In this document: positions 18,039-26,241 of the stretch, in pieces
How positions within the stretch are numbered: the stretch's first letter is position 1
How the letters are laid out: each line of letters begins with the position of its first letter
Origin: Hyphomicrobiales bacterium
GTDB lineage: Bacteria > Pseudomonadota > Alphaproteobacteria > Rhizobiales > Rhizobiaceae
NCBI GenBank assembly: GCA_900471485.1
Contig: UCEU01000030.1
Coordinates: 62,001-126,000 of the forward strand
Direction of reading: 5' to 3'
Length of the DNA stretch: 64,000 bases
Position numbers and translations under genes: made by a program
Notes under the pieces: model-generated
The model's input: the letters and a program-made list of their open reading frames with translations, nothing else
What the model was told of the DNA's origin: nothing
Database searches by the model: none

Positions 18039-19007
18039 GTGACCTACGAACTTTCCCGCCGACAGACACTTCTAGCAGGGGCAGCCGTCTCTTTTTCCAT
18101 GTTTGTGCCGGTCGCTGAAGCAGCCGGCAAAAAGAGCACCGCAGAAATCGAAGGAGAATTCGAAATGACCGAAGCATTCGTAAAAACCAAGGAAGGCGTC
18201 GAACTGTACTACAAGGACTGGGGTCCCAAGGATGCTCAGCCGATCGTCTTCCACCACGGTTGGCCGCTGTCGTCGGACGACTGGGACACTCAGATGCTGT
18301 TCTTCCTTGCCCACGGTTACCGCGTCGTCGCCCATGACCGTCGCGGTCACGGCCGCTCGTCGCAGGTCGCCGACGGCCATACTATCGAGCAATATGCTGC
18401 GGACGCCAACGCAGTGTACGAGCATCTGGACCTCAAGAACGCTGTCCACATCGGTCATTCCACGGGCGGCGGCGAAGTCGCTCGCTACGTCGCGAAATAC
18501 GGCGAACCGCAGAAGCGTGTAGCCAAGGCGGTACTCGTCAGCGCGATTCCGCCACTCATGCTCAAGACCGCGTCGAATCCCGGTGGCCTCCCGATCGAAG
18601 TCTTCGACGGCCTTCGCAACGCTCTCGCCGCCAATCGTGCTCAGTTCTTCCTCGACCTGCCGACTGGCCCGTTCTACGGCTTCAACCGTCCAGGTGCCGC
18701 GATCTCCCAGGGCACCATCCAGAATTGGTGGCGTCAGGGCATGATGGGCGGCGCAAAGGCCCACTACGACGGCATCAAGGCCTTCTCCGAGACCGACCAG
18801 ACCGAAGACCTCAAGAACATCACCGTGCCGACCCTGGTCATGCACGGCGACGATGACCAGATCGTCCCGATCGACGACGCGGCGCGCCTCTCGGTCAAGC
18901 TCCTCAAGAACGGCACCCTCAAGGTATATCCGGGCTACCCGCACGGCATGCTGACGACGCACGCGGACGTCATCAACCCTGACCTGCTCGCCTTCGTGAA
19001 GAGCTGA
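18039..19007 (+). CDS. Tat-exported alpha/beta hydrolase (non-heme chloroperoxidase/arylesterase type)
   Basis: 322 residues from GTG 18039, chosen because GGAG lies seven bases upstream; ATG 18027 in frame has no such site. The N-terminus carries a twin-arginine signal, SRRQTLLAGAAVSF, ending near VAEAAG. The mature enzyme has FHHGWPLSSDDWD, a GHSTGG nucleophile elbow (Ser about 141), HGDDDQIVPID for the acid and GYPHGM for the histidine. This is the cofactor-free haloperoxidase/esterase family. A second strong ribosome site (GAAGGAG) precedes an in-frame ATG at 18165 (MTEAFVKTKEGVEL), which is the usual family start, so a cytoplasmic form could also be made. A TACAAT element lies upstream and a terminator at 19017-19059. 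Confidence 0.9.
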   Translation: MTYELSRRQTLLAGAAVSFSMFVPVAEAAGKKSTAEIEGEFEMTEAFVKTKEGVELYYKDWGPKDAQPIVFHHGWPLSSDDWDTQMLFFLAHGYRVVAHDRRGHGRSSQVADGHTIEQYAADANAVYEHLDLKNAVHIGHSTGGGEVARYVAKYGEPQKRVAKAVLVSAIPPLMLKTASNPGGLPIEVFDGLRNALAANRAQFFLDLPTGPFYGFNRPGAAISQGTIQNWWRQGMMGGAKAHYDGIKAFSETDQTEDLKNITVPTLVMHGDDDQIVPIDDAARLSVKLLKNGTLKVYPGYPHGMLTTHADVINPDLLAFVKS

Positions 19008-19016
19008 TAGCACAAT

Positions 19017-19059
19017 GCCATCGCGGACACGCCGAATGCAACGGTGTGTCCGCGATGGC
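19017..19059 (+). terminator. Terminator after Tat-hydrolase
   Basis: A perfect 14-bp stem, GCCATCGCGGACAC against GTGTCCGCGATGGC, beginning 10 bases after the stop codon. No long T tract follows. It may serve the convergent PAS gene as well. Confidence 0.75.
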
Positions 19060-19072
19060 GCTATTGGTTACG

Positions 19073-19717
19073 CTACTGAATTTTTCCGGGCTCTAACCCC
19101 GCAATCTGGTAGCCGAGTTCGATCAGCGCCATAGAAATCAAATACTGGACCATGGGCGACTTGCTTCCTCTCGCCAACTCGTAAGCCGCGATGCAATGGT
19201 CCGCCAGTTCTACCTCAGCTGACTTCATGCCCCTGGCACTCCGGAAGACAAGCCCAGTGCAGAGACCTGGCGTCCGATCGGAGCCTAAGAAAGATTGGCC
19301 GATCGCCTGCAGCTTCTCCGCACGATTACCTGCAGCCCAGAGCCTGAAAGACCGCCTGAAAGACGATCCGGTTCGCGCGGAGGATTTTATAGCACTTGAA
19401 AATTCGGCGCTGTCGGCACTATGGATCAGGCTTATCACCCGGTGGAGGGAAATACCATCGACGCCGGCCGCCTCGGGTATTCCGAGGTATCGACACAAAG
19501 TCGCATCCATCCTGAATACGTCCGCTGCGGCATCCCACATGTAAACGCCATACTCGAGCGGCTCCACTTGCGAGCCGCCAAGCCGTCCCGTGCCATATCT
19601 GCGCATGAAATCCTTCGTGGCCGCTTGAAACGCTACAAACGACCATCCCGTCATCGGAATGATAAGCCTCGAAAGAGGGGGGCTGCCTGCATTGTGGTCG
19701 AGGGATAACGCTGCCAT
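19073..19717 (-). CDS. PAS-domain protein
   Basis: 214 residues if started at ATG 19717; the frame also opens from a TTG at 19792 that would overlap the next gene. Residues 55-155 form a PAS-like domain: EYGVYMWDAAADVFRMD, LCRYLGIPEAAGVDG, ISLHRVISLIHSADSAEF and a final strand GLCTGLVF. No kinase, cyclase or DNA-binding domain follows; the C-terminal 50 residues are helical (AAYELARGSKSPMVQYLIS). The order resembles the single-PAS protein at 51438-51974. It lies directly downstream of the lactonase-like gene on the same strand and may be co-transcribed. Its role could be a sensor or adaptor, without evidence for a partner. Confidence 0.65.
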   Translation of the reverse strand: MAALSLDHNAGSPPLSRLIIPMTGWSFVAFQAATKDFMRRYGTGRLGGSQVEPLEYGVYMWDAAADVFRMDATLCRYLGIPEAAGVDGISLHRVISLIHSADSAEFSSAIKSSARTGSSFRRSFRLWAAGNRAEKLQAIGQSFLGSDRTPGLCTGLVFRSARGMKSAEVELADHCIAAYELARGSKSPMVQYLISMALIELGYQIAGLEPGKIQ

Positions 19718-19737
19718 CCCCTGCACGGTTACTTCCG

Positions 19738-20601
19738 TCACTCGATGACGCAGATGAAACCTTCGTCCTGCGCCTTCCCGATTCTGCAGCAAAATGGCTT
19801 CGCGAAGTGCACGGGCATGAGCCAGGTGCCAGTCTCGCTCAGTTCCTCGAGTATCTTTATCCGCGTTGGTATGGCCGCTTCCGTTTCAGAGCATGCCGCC
19901 GAATTCCAGCTTGGGATGTGAACTTGGATCGGATGATGGACGATATCACCGGAAAATACCGCTCTCCCGTCCCCCGCGGAAAGGATGAGATGGCAGTGTC
20001 CTTGAGTGTGACCAGGACTGGCCTCAATGAGAAGCTCGTCACACAGCTGAAACGGCGCGTCGATCGGCAGCCACTGTCCGCTTTCGATGATCGGCTGGAT
20101 GGTGTCTGCGATTAAGTTCAGGTCGTCGTCCGACGGGGTTTCATCTCCCAATAAACGCTCGAATTCGGTCCGGGAAACGACGTACTTCGCTTTGCGGAAT
20201 GTCGGCACCCATTTTCCGTCGAGAAGACGCGTGTTCCAGCCTGCGTGATCAATGTGGAGATGCGTGCAAAAAACGTAATCTATGTCGTCGGGGTCTACAC
20301 CGGCAGCCGACAGGTTCTCGAGGTACGTCGAATTCATCATCGAGAAGAACGGGCTGTCGGGACGATGCTTGTGGTTTCCGCTGCAGGTATCGACGAGGAC
20401 GGTAAGGTTAGGCAACTTGATCAACCAGCTATGTATCGACCCTACAAGTCTGCCTTCATCCGGAGCGTAGTGGTTCGGCACCATCCAGTGCAGGTGCTTT
20501 TCGACCAATCGGTCATCCCAATCCGGAAGGAACGCTTTCGGAGGAAAACCCAGGCCATGATACTCCTCGATCCGCAAAACCTCGGCGCTTCCGATCCGCA
20601 T
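19738..20601 (-). CDS. MBL-fold hydrolase, N-acyl-homoserine-lactonase-like
   Basis: 287 residues, no signal peptide. The zinc motif HLHIDH (H114, H116, D118, H119) is followed by SPGHTQGHCHL and a metal Asp in VFSGDIVHHP, then a late PVHFA. The layout, with the N-terminal SWLIKLPNLTVLVDTCSGN, fits the AiiA/AttM branch and the related broad esterases of the metallo-beta-lactamase superfamily. Lactone cleavage (quorum quenching) is possible but not provable from motifs. It faces the large STAND regulator across 173 bases, which may control it. The last residue is only 20 bases from the PAS gene start. Confidence 0.8.
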   Translation of the reverse strand: MRIGSAEVLRIEEYHGLGFPPKAFLPDWDDRLVEKHLHWMVPNHYAPDEGRLVGSIHSWLIKLPNLTVLVDTCSGNHKHRPDSPFFSMMNSTYLENLSAAGVDPDDIDYVFCTHLHIDHAGWNTRLLDGKWVPTFRKAKYVVSRTEFERLLGDETPSDDDLNLIADTIQPIIESGQWLPIDAPFQLCDELLIEASPGHTQGHCHLILSAGDGRAVFSGDIVHHPIQVHIPSWNSAACSETEAAIPTRIKILEELSETGTWLMPVHFAKPFCCRIGKAQDEGFICVIE

Positions 20602-20774
20602 GTACCACCCCCGTTTTCACCAATTCAGTTATTCCGTTCCGAAACGCTTCTTCAACCTGACTCTATGGCTAGGTATGTCCGGGCAATTTGAAGCGGTAAG
20701 GTGACCCTGCCGAATTGCAGTCAATTGCTTGCACATCATCTGTGGGTTGTTCGAGGGAGTTCCGGGACATCCTG

Positions 20775-23531
20775 ATGTCTACTATCCGATTTTTTGATTT
20801 CGAACTGGACCTTTCCCGCAGGATGCTGGTGCATCGCGACCAACCCGTGAAGATCGGATCGCGGGCTCTGGACGTCCTTGCTGTATTGGCGTCGCGGGCC
20901 GGCGAGGTTGTCTCTGCGAGCGAAATTCTTGAGGAGGTGTGGCCAAACAGCGTTTCTGCGGAAAGCTCGCTCAGAGTCCATCTTGTCGCGCTTAGAAAGG
21001 CGCTGGCAGTAGCGGACATGGAGTCTCTCGTTCAGACCATCGCAGGCCGCGGATACATTCTATCGGCGACCGTCTGGAAAACGGTGCCGACCGCCGAGAC
21101 AGTACAGCCCATGGGCCGAAATAAGGGCAACCTGCCGGGTAGGCTTACAGGCGTCATCGGAAGGGAGAGCTTTGTTTCAAGGTGCATGGAACTCCGTCAA
21201 TCGCGTGTCATAACGATCGTGGGAACTGGAGGCATCGGAAAGACGACCGTTGCTTTGGAAGTGGCGCACCTGCTCAAGGACGCTCACGAAGCCGTCTATT
21301 TTCTGGATCTGGCCGCCTTGGATTCCGTCACTGCGATCGCGCCCACCCTCGCGTCGCTGCTCGGGCTTTCGGTTTACGGCGACGATCCGCTGCCCGGGAT
21401 CGTGGCGGTGTTGGCACGACAGAACGTCCTGCTCGTATTCGACAACTGCGAACACGTGATCGCAGGAGCGGCTAGAATCATTGAGGACATCATCCGAACA
21501 TGCCCGGATGTCAGGGTGCTCGCCACCAGTCGAGAACCCCTCTCCATCCAGGCCGAAACAATAAGACGCCTTGGGTCACTAGATGTGCCGGACGAGGATG
21601 AGGTGTCAGCTCAGGCGATGCAGCGTCCAGCCGCAGCTCTCTTCATCGACCGGATGGAGCAATCGTTTGAAATGGGAACTCCCCTCGGGCGAGAGCAGAT
21701 GAACATCGTGACGGCCATCGTCAGGAGGCTCGAAGGGATACCCCTCGCCATCGAGTTTGCCGCTACCCGTGTCGTCGATCTCGGGCTAGAACATCTGCTA
21801 GCATCGCTAGACCAACCGTTGACCGTCCTTAGAAGGGGTCGCCGCACAGCCCCTCGCCGACAGCAAACCCTCCAGGCGACACTCGACTGGAGCTACGGAT
21901 TCCTCACTGAGAACGAAAAATCCGTTCTGCAGGCCCTGTCGGTTTTCGCATCCTCGTTTTCACGCGAAGCCGCGCTTGCCGTGTGTGAATTGGCTGTCGG
22001 CCGGGAAGAAGCCGAAGACGCGATTTGGGGCTTACAGGCGAAGTCACTTCTCGCGCGGTCGGAATCCGGACGAGCGCTCCGTCTGCTCGAAACAACGAGA
22101 GAGTATGCGGCGATCAAACTGGCGGCGAGCGGACGTCAGGGCGAGTTGCGTCTGGCTCACGCGTCGCTCCTTCTTATCCGGATGCGCGAAGCCGAGTTTC
22201 AATGGGACAAGCTCCAGACGGCGCAATGGATGGATTGTTACGGGATACTGATCCACGACCTCCGGCTCGCCCTGACTTTCTGCGACGAGACAGGCCAGAC
22301 GCGCCTTTACCAGGAGCTTCTGGCAAGCTCGGTGACGCTTTGGACACAACTGGGCCTGATGAGCGAACAATTACGGCACATCGAGAAAGCCGTCCGTTCG
22401 TTCGATCTCGAACCCGCGACCGATGCCTTGCTGGAAACGCAGTTGCGGTCGGCATACGGCTCGATCGCCTACAACGTCCACAGCGTCGATGGCGACGCCG
22501 AAGCCAGGCTACAGTTCGAACTGGCGGCACGCTCAGCGCGATCGGTGAATGACGCGACCAGGCTCCTGAGGGCGGGCAGCGGCCTCTGCGCGCTGCTGAC
22601 CACCCAAGGCCGTTATTGCGACGCGAACGAAGTCGCTTTGGAGCTGCAGCAGGATATCGGCGAAGCCGCCGAGCCGGCGGTGAACCGCATCCTCGCCCAC
22701 AACTACCATTATCTGGGCGCGCACAAAGACGCTTATGAACATGCCGCGCGCGCACTGCGAGCAAATGGCCAAGCGGTCCGGGGGACGCTGACAAGCGGCG
22801 CGAATTTCGGTCAGAAGACGCTGTCGTTGATGGTAATGGCCAAGACAGCCTTCATCCGGGGTCAAATAGAAACGTCGCTTCAACACCTGGATGAACTCAC
22901 GTCGGACATACTCCTCGTCGACCATCCAATATCGACTTGTCTCGGTCTCGCCGTCGGGGCTTGCCCGATCTACTTTGGGCTGGGTGAACTGGGGCTCGGA
23001 CACCGCTTTTTGGGCATTCTGCGGGATATTTCGACAAGGAACTCCCTTTTCCGCTGGCAGGAATGGGTTGTCGGATACGAGTACGCGCTCGGAGTGGGCG
23101 ATGTCGATCACGAGGCGGCCATTGCGTGCCTCCGGCACGGCGGAAACGGACCGCGCCTGGAAAACATCATAATTGTCGCCGGAAAGAAAGCGGGGCTTGA
23201 ACTGATAGACCTCGCTCTTTCCGGCGAAGCGGGTTGGTGCCAGGCGGAGCTGACAAGGCTAAAGGGAGAAATCCTGCTCGACCGGGGCGATCGCAGCGGA
23301 AGAGGCTTGCTCATCGACGCCTACCGTATCGCCGAAGGGCAGTCGGCTCTTACATGGCAACTCAAATGCGCAAACAGCATCGCGAAGCACAGTAGCCGCC
23401 ACACCCTGAAAGCAGACTGTGAAAGAGTTGAACAGACACTGGGTCACTTTTCTGGTGCTCCGCCTAAAGGTGACATGGAGACGGCGCAGTCTATTCTCAA
23501 ACTCCTCGCGGCGGAGGCCCAGGAAGCCTAA
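20775..23531 (+). CDS. Winged-helix STAND ATPase regulator with TPR-like C-terminus
   Basis: 918 residues from ATG 20775. Residues 1-98 are an OmpR-type winged helix (IRFFDFELDLSRRML, then ALDVLAVLASRAGEVV, GRGYIL), residues 120-400 an NB-ARC/STAND ATPase with P-loop GTGGIGKTT at 150-158, Walker B LLVFDN at 219-224, VLATSREPL and a GIPLAIEFAA box, and residues 430-918 a helical repeat region of TPR type. This is the architecture of large signal-gated regulators (AfsR- or MalT-related logic) where ligand binding to the repeats permits ATP-driven oligomerisation and DNA binding. It is divergent from the lactonase-like gene and followed by an exported hydrolase; those are candidate targets. Confidence 0.9.
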   Translation: MSTIRFFDFELDLSRRMLVHRDQPVKIGSRALDVLAVLASRAGEVVSASEILEEVWPNSVSAESSLRVHLVALRKALAVADMESLVQTIAGRGYILSATVWKTVPTAETVQPMGRNKGNLPGRLTGVIGRESFVSRCMELRQSRVITIVGTGGIGKTTVALEVAHLLKDAHEAVYFLDLAALDSVTAIAPTLASLLGLSVYGDDPLPGIVAVLARQNVLLVFDNCEHVIAGAARIIEDIIRTCPDVRVLATSREPLSIQAETIRRLGSLDVPDEDEVSAQAMQRPAAALFIDRMEQSFEMGTPLGREQMNIVTAIVRRLEGIPLAIEFAATRVVDLGLEHLLASLDQPLTVLRRGRRTAPRRQQTLQATLDWSYGFLTENEKSVLQALSVFASSFSREAALAVCELAVGREEAEDAIWGLQAKSLLARSESGRALRLLETTREYAAIKLAASGRQGELRLAHASLLLIRMREAEFQWDKLQTAQWMDCYGILIHDLRLALTFCDETGQTRLYQELLASSVTLWTQLGLMSEQLRHIEKAVRSFDLEPATDALLETQLRSAYGSIAYNVHSVDGDAEARLQFELAARSARSVNDATRLLRAGSGLCALLTTQGRYCDANEVALELQQDIGEAAEPAVNRILAHNYHYLGAHKDAYEHAARALRANGQAVRGTLTSGANFGQKTLSLMVMAKTAFIRGQIETSLQHLDELTSDILLVDHPISTCLGLAVGACPIYFGLGELGLGHRFLGILRDISTRNSLFRWQEWVVGYEYALGVGDVDHEAAIACLRHGGNGPRLENIIIVAGKKAGLELIDLALSGEAGWCQAELTRLKGEILLDRGDRSGRGLLIDAYRIAEGQSALTWQLKCANSIAKHSSRHTLKADCERVEQTLGHFSGAPPKGDMETAQSILKLLAAEAQEA

Positions 23532-23581
23532 GGGTTGCTCAACATAAACGCGGAGCGTCGGTTCTCGCCACTTTTAAGTCG

Positions 23582-23591
23582 AATGTACAAT
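23582..23591 (+). promoter_or_regulatory. TACAAT element, copy 5
   Basis: AATGTACAAT followed by AACCAGTC, 58 bases before the exported hydrolase. The downstream bases resemble those after copy 4 (AAACAGTC), so similarity extends beyond the core. Confidence 0.55.
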
Positions 23592-23648
23592 AACCAGTCA
23601 TGAACTTGGTGCTTTCTCGAACCGTCGAAAATCGAACGAGGAAATCCC

Positions 23649-24425
23649 ATGTTCAAGAAATTGCTAGCATCTGCGTTGCTTGCCACTTCACTGGCGAGTG
23701 TTCCGGCCTTTGCGGCCGACACGAAGCCGACCATTGTTCTGGTCCACGGCGCTTTCGCCGATGCCTCCAGCTGGACTGGCGTCATCGGGAAGCTCGAGGC
23801 CGATGGCTACCGGGTCGTCGCGGTGGCCAACCCGCTGCGCAGCGTCAAGGGCGACAGCGCCTACCTCAAGCGGATCATCGCAAACCTCAATACACCCGTT
23901 GTTCTGGTCGGCCACTCCTACGGCGGCGCGGTCATCTCGGAAGCCGCAACCAAGGGCGAGAAGATCAAATCGCTCGTGTACGTCTCCGCTTTCTCTCCCG
24001 AGATCGGCGAGTCCGCCCTCGAGCTCAGCGGCAAGTTTCCGGGAAGCACCCTCGCCCCGACGCTCGACAAGCCTGTGGAGCTGGAGAACGGCGCGAAGGA
24101 CCTCTATATCCAGCAGGACAAGTTCCACAAGCAATTCGCCGCGGACGTTTCCGAGAAGGCCGCCGCCGCCATGGCCGCCTCGCAGCGCCCAGTAACCGAT
24201 GTTGCCCTTGGCGAAGCCGCAACCAACGCCGGTTGGAAGGAAATTCCCTCTTGGTCGATTTTCGGCTCGGCTGACAAAAACATCCCGCCGGAGGCCATGA
24301 AATGGATGGCCAAGCGGGCGAACGCCAAGGAAACCGTAGAGGTCAAGGGCGCGTCCCACGTAGTTATGGTGTCGCACCCGGATCGTGTGGCCAAAGTGAT
24401 TGAAGACGCCGCAACCAGCGAGTAA
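23649..24425 (+). CDS. Exported alpha/beta hydrolase
   Basis: 258 residues with a Sec signal peptide (MFKKLLASALLATSLASV, cleavage near AFAAD). The mature protein begins TIVLVHGAFADASSWTGVI and has the elbow GHSYGG, the acid in SIFGSADKNIPPE and the histidine in KGASHVVMVSHP. It is a small cap-poor esterase of the type often called alpha/beta fold hydrolase in rhizobia. The start ATG 23649 has GAGGAAA upstream. A terminator at 24500-24530 closes the unit. The substrate is unknown; export and the shared TACAAT element group it with the Tat-hydrolase at 18039. Confidence 0.9.
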   Translation: MFKKLLASALLATSLASVPAFAADTKPTIVLVHGAFADASSWTGVIGKLEADGYRVVAVANPLRSVKGDSAYLKRIIANLNTPVVLVGHSYGGAVISEAATKGEKIKSLVYVSAFSPEIGESALELSGKFPGSTLAPTLDKPVELENGAKDLYIQQDKFHKQFAADVSEKAAAAMAASQRPVTDVALGEAATNAGWKEIPSWSIFGSADKNIPPEAMKWMAKRANAKETVEVKGASHVVMVSHPDRVAKVIEDAATSE

Positions 24426-24499
24426 TAGCGCGGCGTCCGAGGAACGCCCCCGGAAATCCTTTGTTGCGTCTCTTCGGAATGCTACATTTGAACAGCGCG

Positions 24500-24530
24500 A
24501 AACGCCCTTCACATCCGGTGAAGGGCGTTT
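24500..24530 (+). terminator. Terminator after exported hydrolase
   Basis: A perfect 13-bp stem, AAACGCCCTTCAC against GTGAAGGGCGTTT, with a 5-base loop, then CCTTCTT. Confidence 0.8.
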
Positions 24531-24639
24531 CCTTCTTGCCATTGCAGTCATGTCGAGAGAAGGCTCATGCTTTGCTCTTCGCGGCGTGCGCGCTTCCCCA
24601 GAGCGAACCCGGATTAATCCTGTTCGGATAGATCGCATC

Positions 24640-24834
24640 GCAGGCTCTTCGTTCTGGGCGTCGCTGAGCGAAGTATCGACCAACACCGCGCCCCTTGCGC
24701 CCCACAGCAGCGTCACTGGATTGGCTAGCCAAGTCAGATCCTCCTTGCCAGGTGGAGCTCCCTGCGTAGCGCCCGCGCGTTTCCTGGTAAACAATTGCCA
24801 TTGCAGCGTCGTACCGGCAGCGTTCTGGCCCATG
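24640..24834 (-). pseudogene. N-terminal fragment of an MBL-fold hydrolase
   Basis: Read leftwards from about 24834, the frame gives LQWQLFTRKRAGATQ, PPGKEDLTWLANPVTLLWG and ARGAVLVDTSLSDAQ, the typical first 60 residues of a family of metallo-beta-lactamase-fold hydrolases (usual text: VANPVTLIYG.RDAVLVDTFLS). After that the likeness ends and the zinc motif HxHxDH is not found. It is therefore a truncated remnant, lying just beyond the terminator of the preceding hydrolase. The identification rests on this short stretch. Confidence 0.45.
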
Positions 24835-24863
24835 CTCAGTCTGCAAATGTTAGAAGTTGCTTA

Positions 24864-24892
24864 GGAGGCGCTGCATAGAGTGCAGCGCCTCC
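24864..24892. terminator. Perfect 12-bp hairpin
   Basis: GGAGGCGCTGCA against TGCAGCGCCTCC with a 5-base loop. It lies 120 bases after the stop of the leftward NmrA-like gene, which it may terminate; no T tract. Confidence 0.6.
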
Positions 24893-25014
24893 GACATCTC
24901 TGCGACTTTGAGCAAAATGTGGCCTCCACTGCCCAGCGCTTGCTTGCAGCGAGGTTGCCCCTGCTAAGCTCTAGCCATCGGCATTTTCGTCTAGGTTCTT
25001 GATTAGCACGTCGC

Positions 25015-25905
25015 CTACGCCTTAGCGGTTGACGCGAAAAGAGATAGATTGTCGCTTACCCAAGTGGCGACCGATCGCGGTGCTTTGCCGGTAAAGTCGT
25101 AGACAGTGCTAGTGGTCTCTGCCTGCGCAGATTGCTCGAAGAGAAGATCGAGCCCGAGCCGCATTTCTATGGCCAACTCACTGGCTCCTGAACGAATAAG
25201 CAACTCTCGCTGCTCCGTACGTGAACGGTGATGATATCGGATTTCTCGACCCAGCTGCCTCGAGAACTCGGCCGCCACCTCCGGCATGCTAACGGACGCA
25301 GGACCAGTGAGATGGTATGCGCGCTGCGCGTCGATAAACTTTTTTTCGAGAAGCGCGAGACGCCCGACGTCTGCGATATCGCGAGTGTCGACCAGGTTGG
25401 CTCGACCTTCTCCAGCCGACCCCCCCCATGTGCCCTCTGCAATTGCTCCGGCGGCGCGATCCAAGCCATCGACGAAGGTTGACGGCCGGAGCACCGTGTA
25501 GCCCACATCGCAGGTGGCGAGGTGAGCCTCAATCCTCATATGCCAGTCGAATGGGTGCAGTTTGACCGGAGGTCCCATGACCGAAACCTTCACGATGTGC
25601 TTGACGCCGGCGGCGACAGCGGCATCGATCAGAGCGATCTCGTTTTCCACCTGCTTAGCGTATGTGCCATGGGAAATAAAAAGCTTGTGTACTCCCTGCA
25701 AGCCCTGAGCCAACGAAGCTGGCGCTTCGAAATCGACCACAGTAGGAACGAGTCCGCGCGGTAAGCGATCTGTCGATGCGTTGCGCGAGAATGCGACCAA
25801 CTCAACATCATCGTTGATGAGCTTCGAGAGCAACGCGGAGCCGATGCGCCCCGTTGCACCTACGATCGCAATACGGTTGCCACTGTTGGAAGAAACATTA
25901 GACAT
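25015..25905 (-). CDS. NmrA-like NAD(P)-binding protein
   Basis: 296 residues, beginning with a Rossmann motif IAIVGATGRIGSALLSKL (residues 12-29). GVHKLFISHG, VKHIVKVSVMG and YTVLRPSTFVDGL follow the atypical short-chain dehydrogenase pattern of NmrA/HSCARG and of NAD(P)H:quinone reductase QdoR-like proteins; there is no YxxxK catalytic pair. Such proteins bind NADP as redox sensors or reduce quinones. The start ATG 25905 has AAGGG upstream. It is divergent from a quinone-oxidoreductase-like gene, and each of the two has its own TACAAT element in the 336-base gap, pointing at it, so they are probably controlled together. Confidence 0.85.
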   Translation of the reverse strand: MSNVSSNSGNRIAIVGATGRIGSALLSKLINDDVELVAFSRNASTDRLPRGLVPTVVDFEAPASLAQGLQGVHKLFISHGTYAKQVENEIALIDAAVAAGVKHIVKVSVMGPPVKLHPFDWHMRIEAHLATCDVGYTVLRPSTFVDGLDRAAGAIAEGTWGGSAGEGRANLVDTRDIADVGRLALLEKKFIDAQRAYHLTGPASVSMPEVAAEFSRQLGREIRYHHRSRTEQRELLIRSGASELAIEMRLGLDLLFEQSAQAETTSTVYDFTGKAPRSVATWVSDNLSLFASTAKA

Positions 25906-26065
25906 TGTGAACCCTTTATCGCTCTTAGCGCTGACAGCCGTTCAACACAGAATGGCCGATTAGGTAGATGAGACCGGATGGGCGACAGTTTTGCGCCGCG
26001 CTAAATCCAGCGTTCGTGTCTCCGCGAGGAGTGGAAGTCACCCTCAGACCGAGGCGGCTTCCGCG

Positions 26066-26075
26066 ATTGTAGGAT
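26066..26075 (-). promoter_or_regulatory. TACAAT element, copy 6
   Basis: Read leftwards ATCCTACAAT, 161 bases before the NmrA-like gene. A full match. Confidence 0.5.
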
Positions 26076-26155
26076 TCCGTCTTTGTAGACAGAGGCGCAC
26101 TGGCGTTTCTTTGGTGACAGCACAGAGCAGCGCGCCCTGACTGAAACAGGAGCAG

Positions 26156-26165
26156 ATTGTACAAT
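26156..26165 (+). promoter_or_regulatory. TACAAT element, copy 7 (perfect palindrome)
   Basis: ATTGTACAAT, the only copy in which the decamer is a perfect palindrome, followed by ACAGGC; 77 bases before the oxidoreductase ATG. Confidence 0.55.
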
Positions 26166-26241
26166 ACAGGCATCATCAGGCTTCTTACCGATTCCACCGC
26201 AACGTGAACTGGTTCTCGGTTCACCAACGTGAGAGGGCAAC

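Larger units (their letters stand above)
25906..26241. promoter_or_regulatory. Divergent promoter region with two TACAAT elements
   Basis: 336 bases between the NmrA-like and oxidoreductase genes. It contains one element on each strand (26066-26075 and 26156-26165), each directed at its own gene. No coding frame. Confidence 0.55.

Noticed and set aside
18072..19013. A 313-codon minus-strand frame
   Set aside because: Antisense to the Tat-exported hydrolase, whose catalytic motifs are intact.
12732..26165. The TACAAT elements as OhrR boxes, because an OsmC gene is present
   Set aside because: OhrR sites have TACAATT and AATTGTA facing each other across one base; here only one half is constant, mostly in the opposite arrangement, and the motif is directional.
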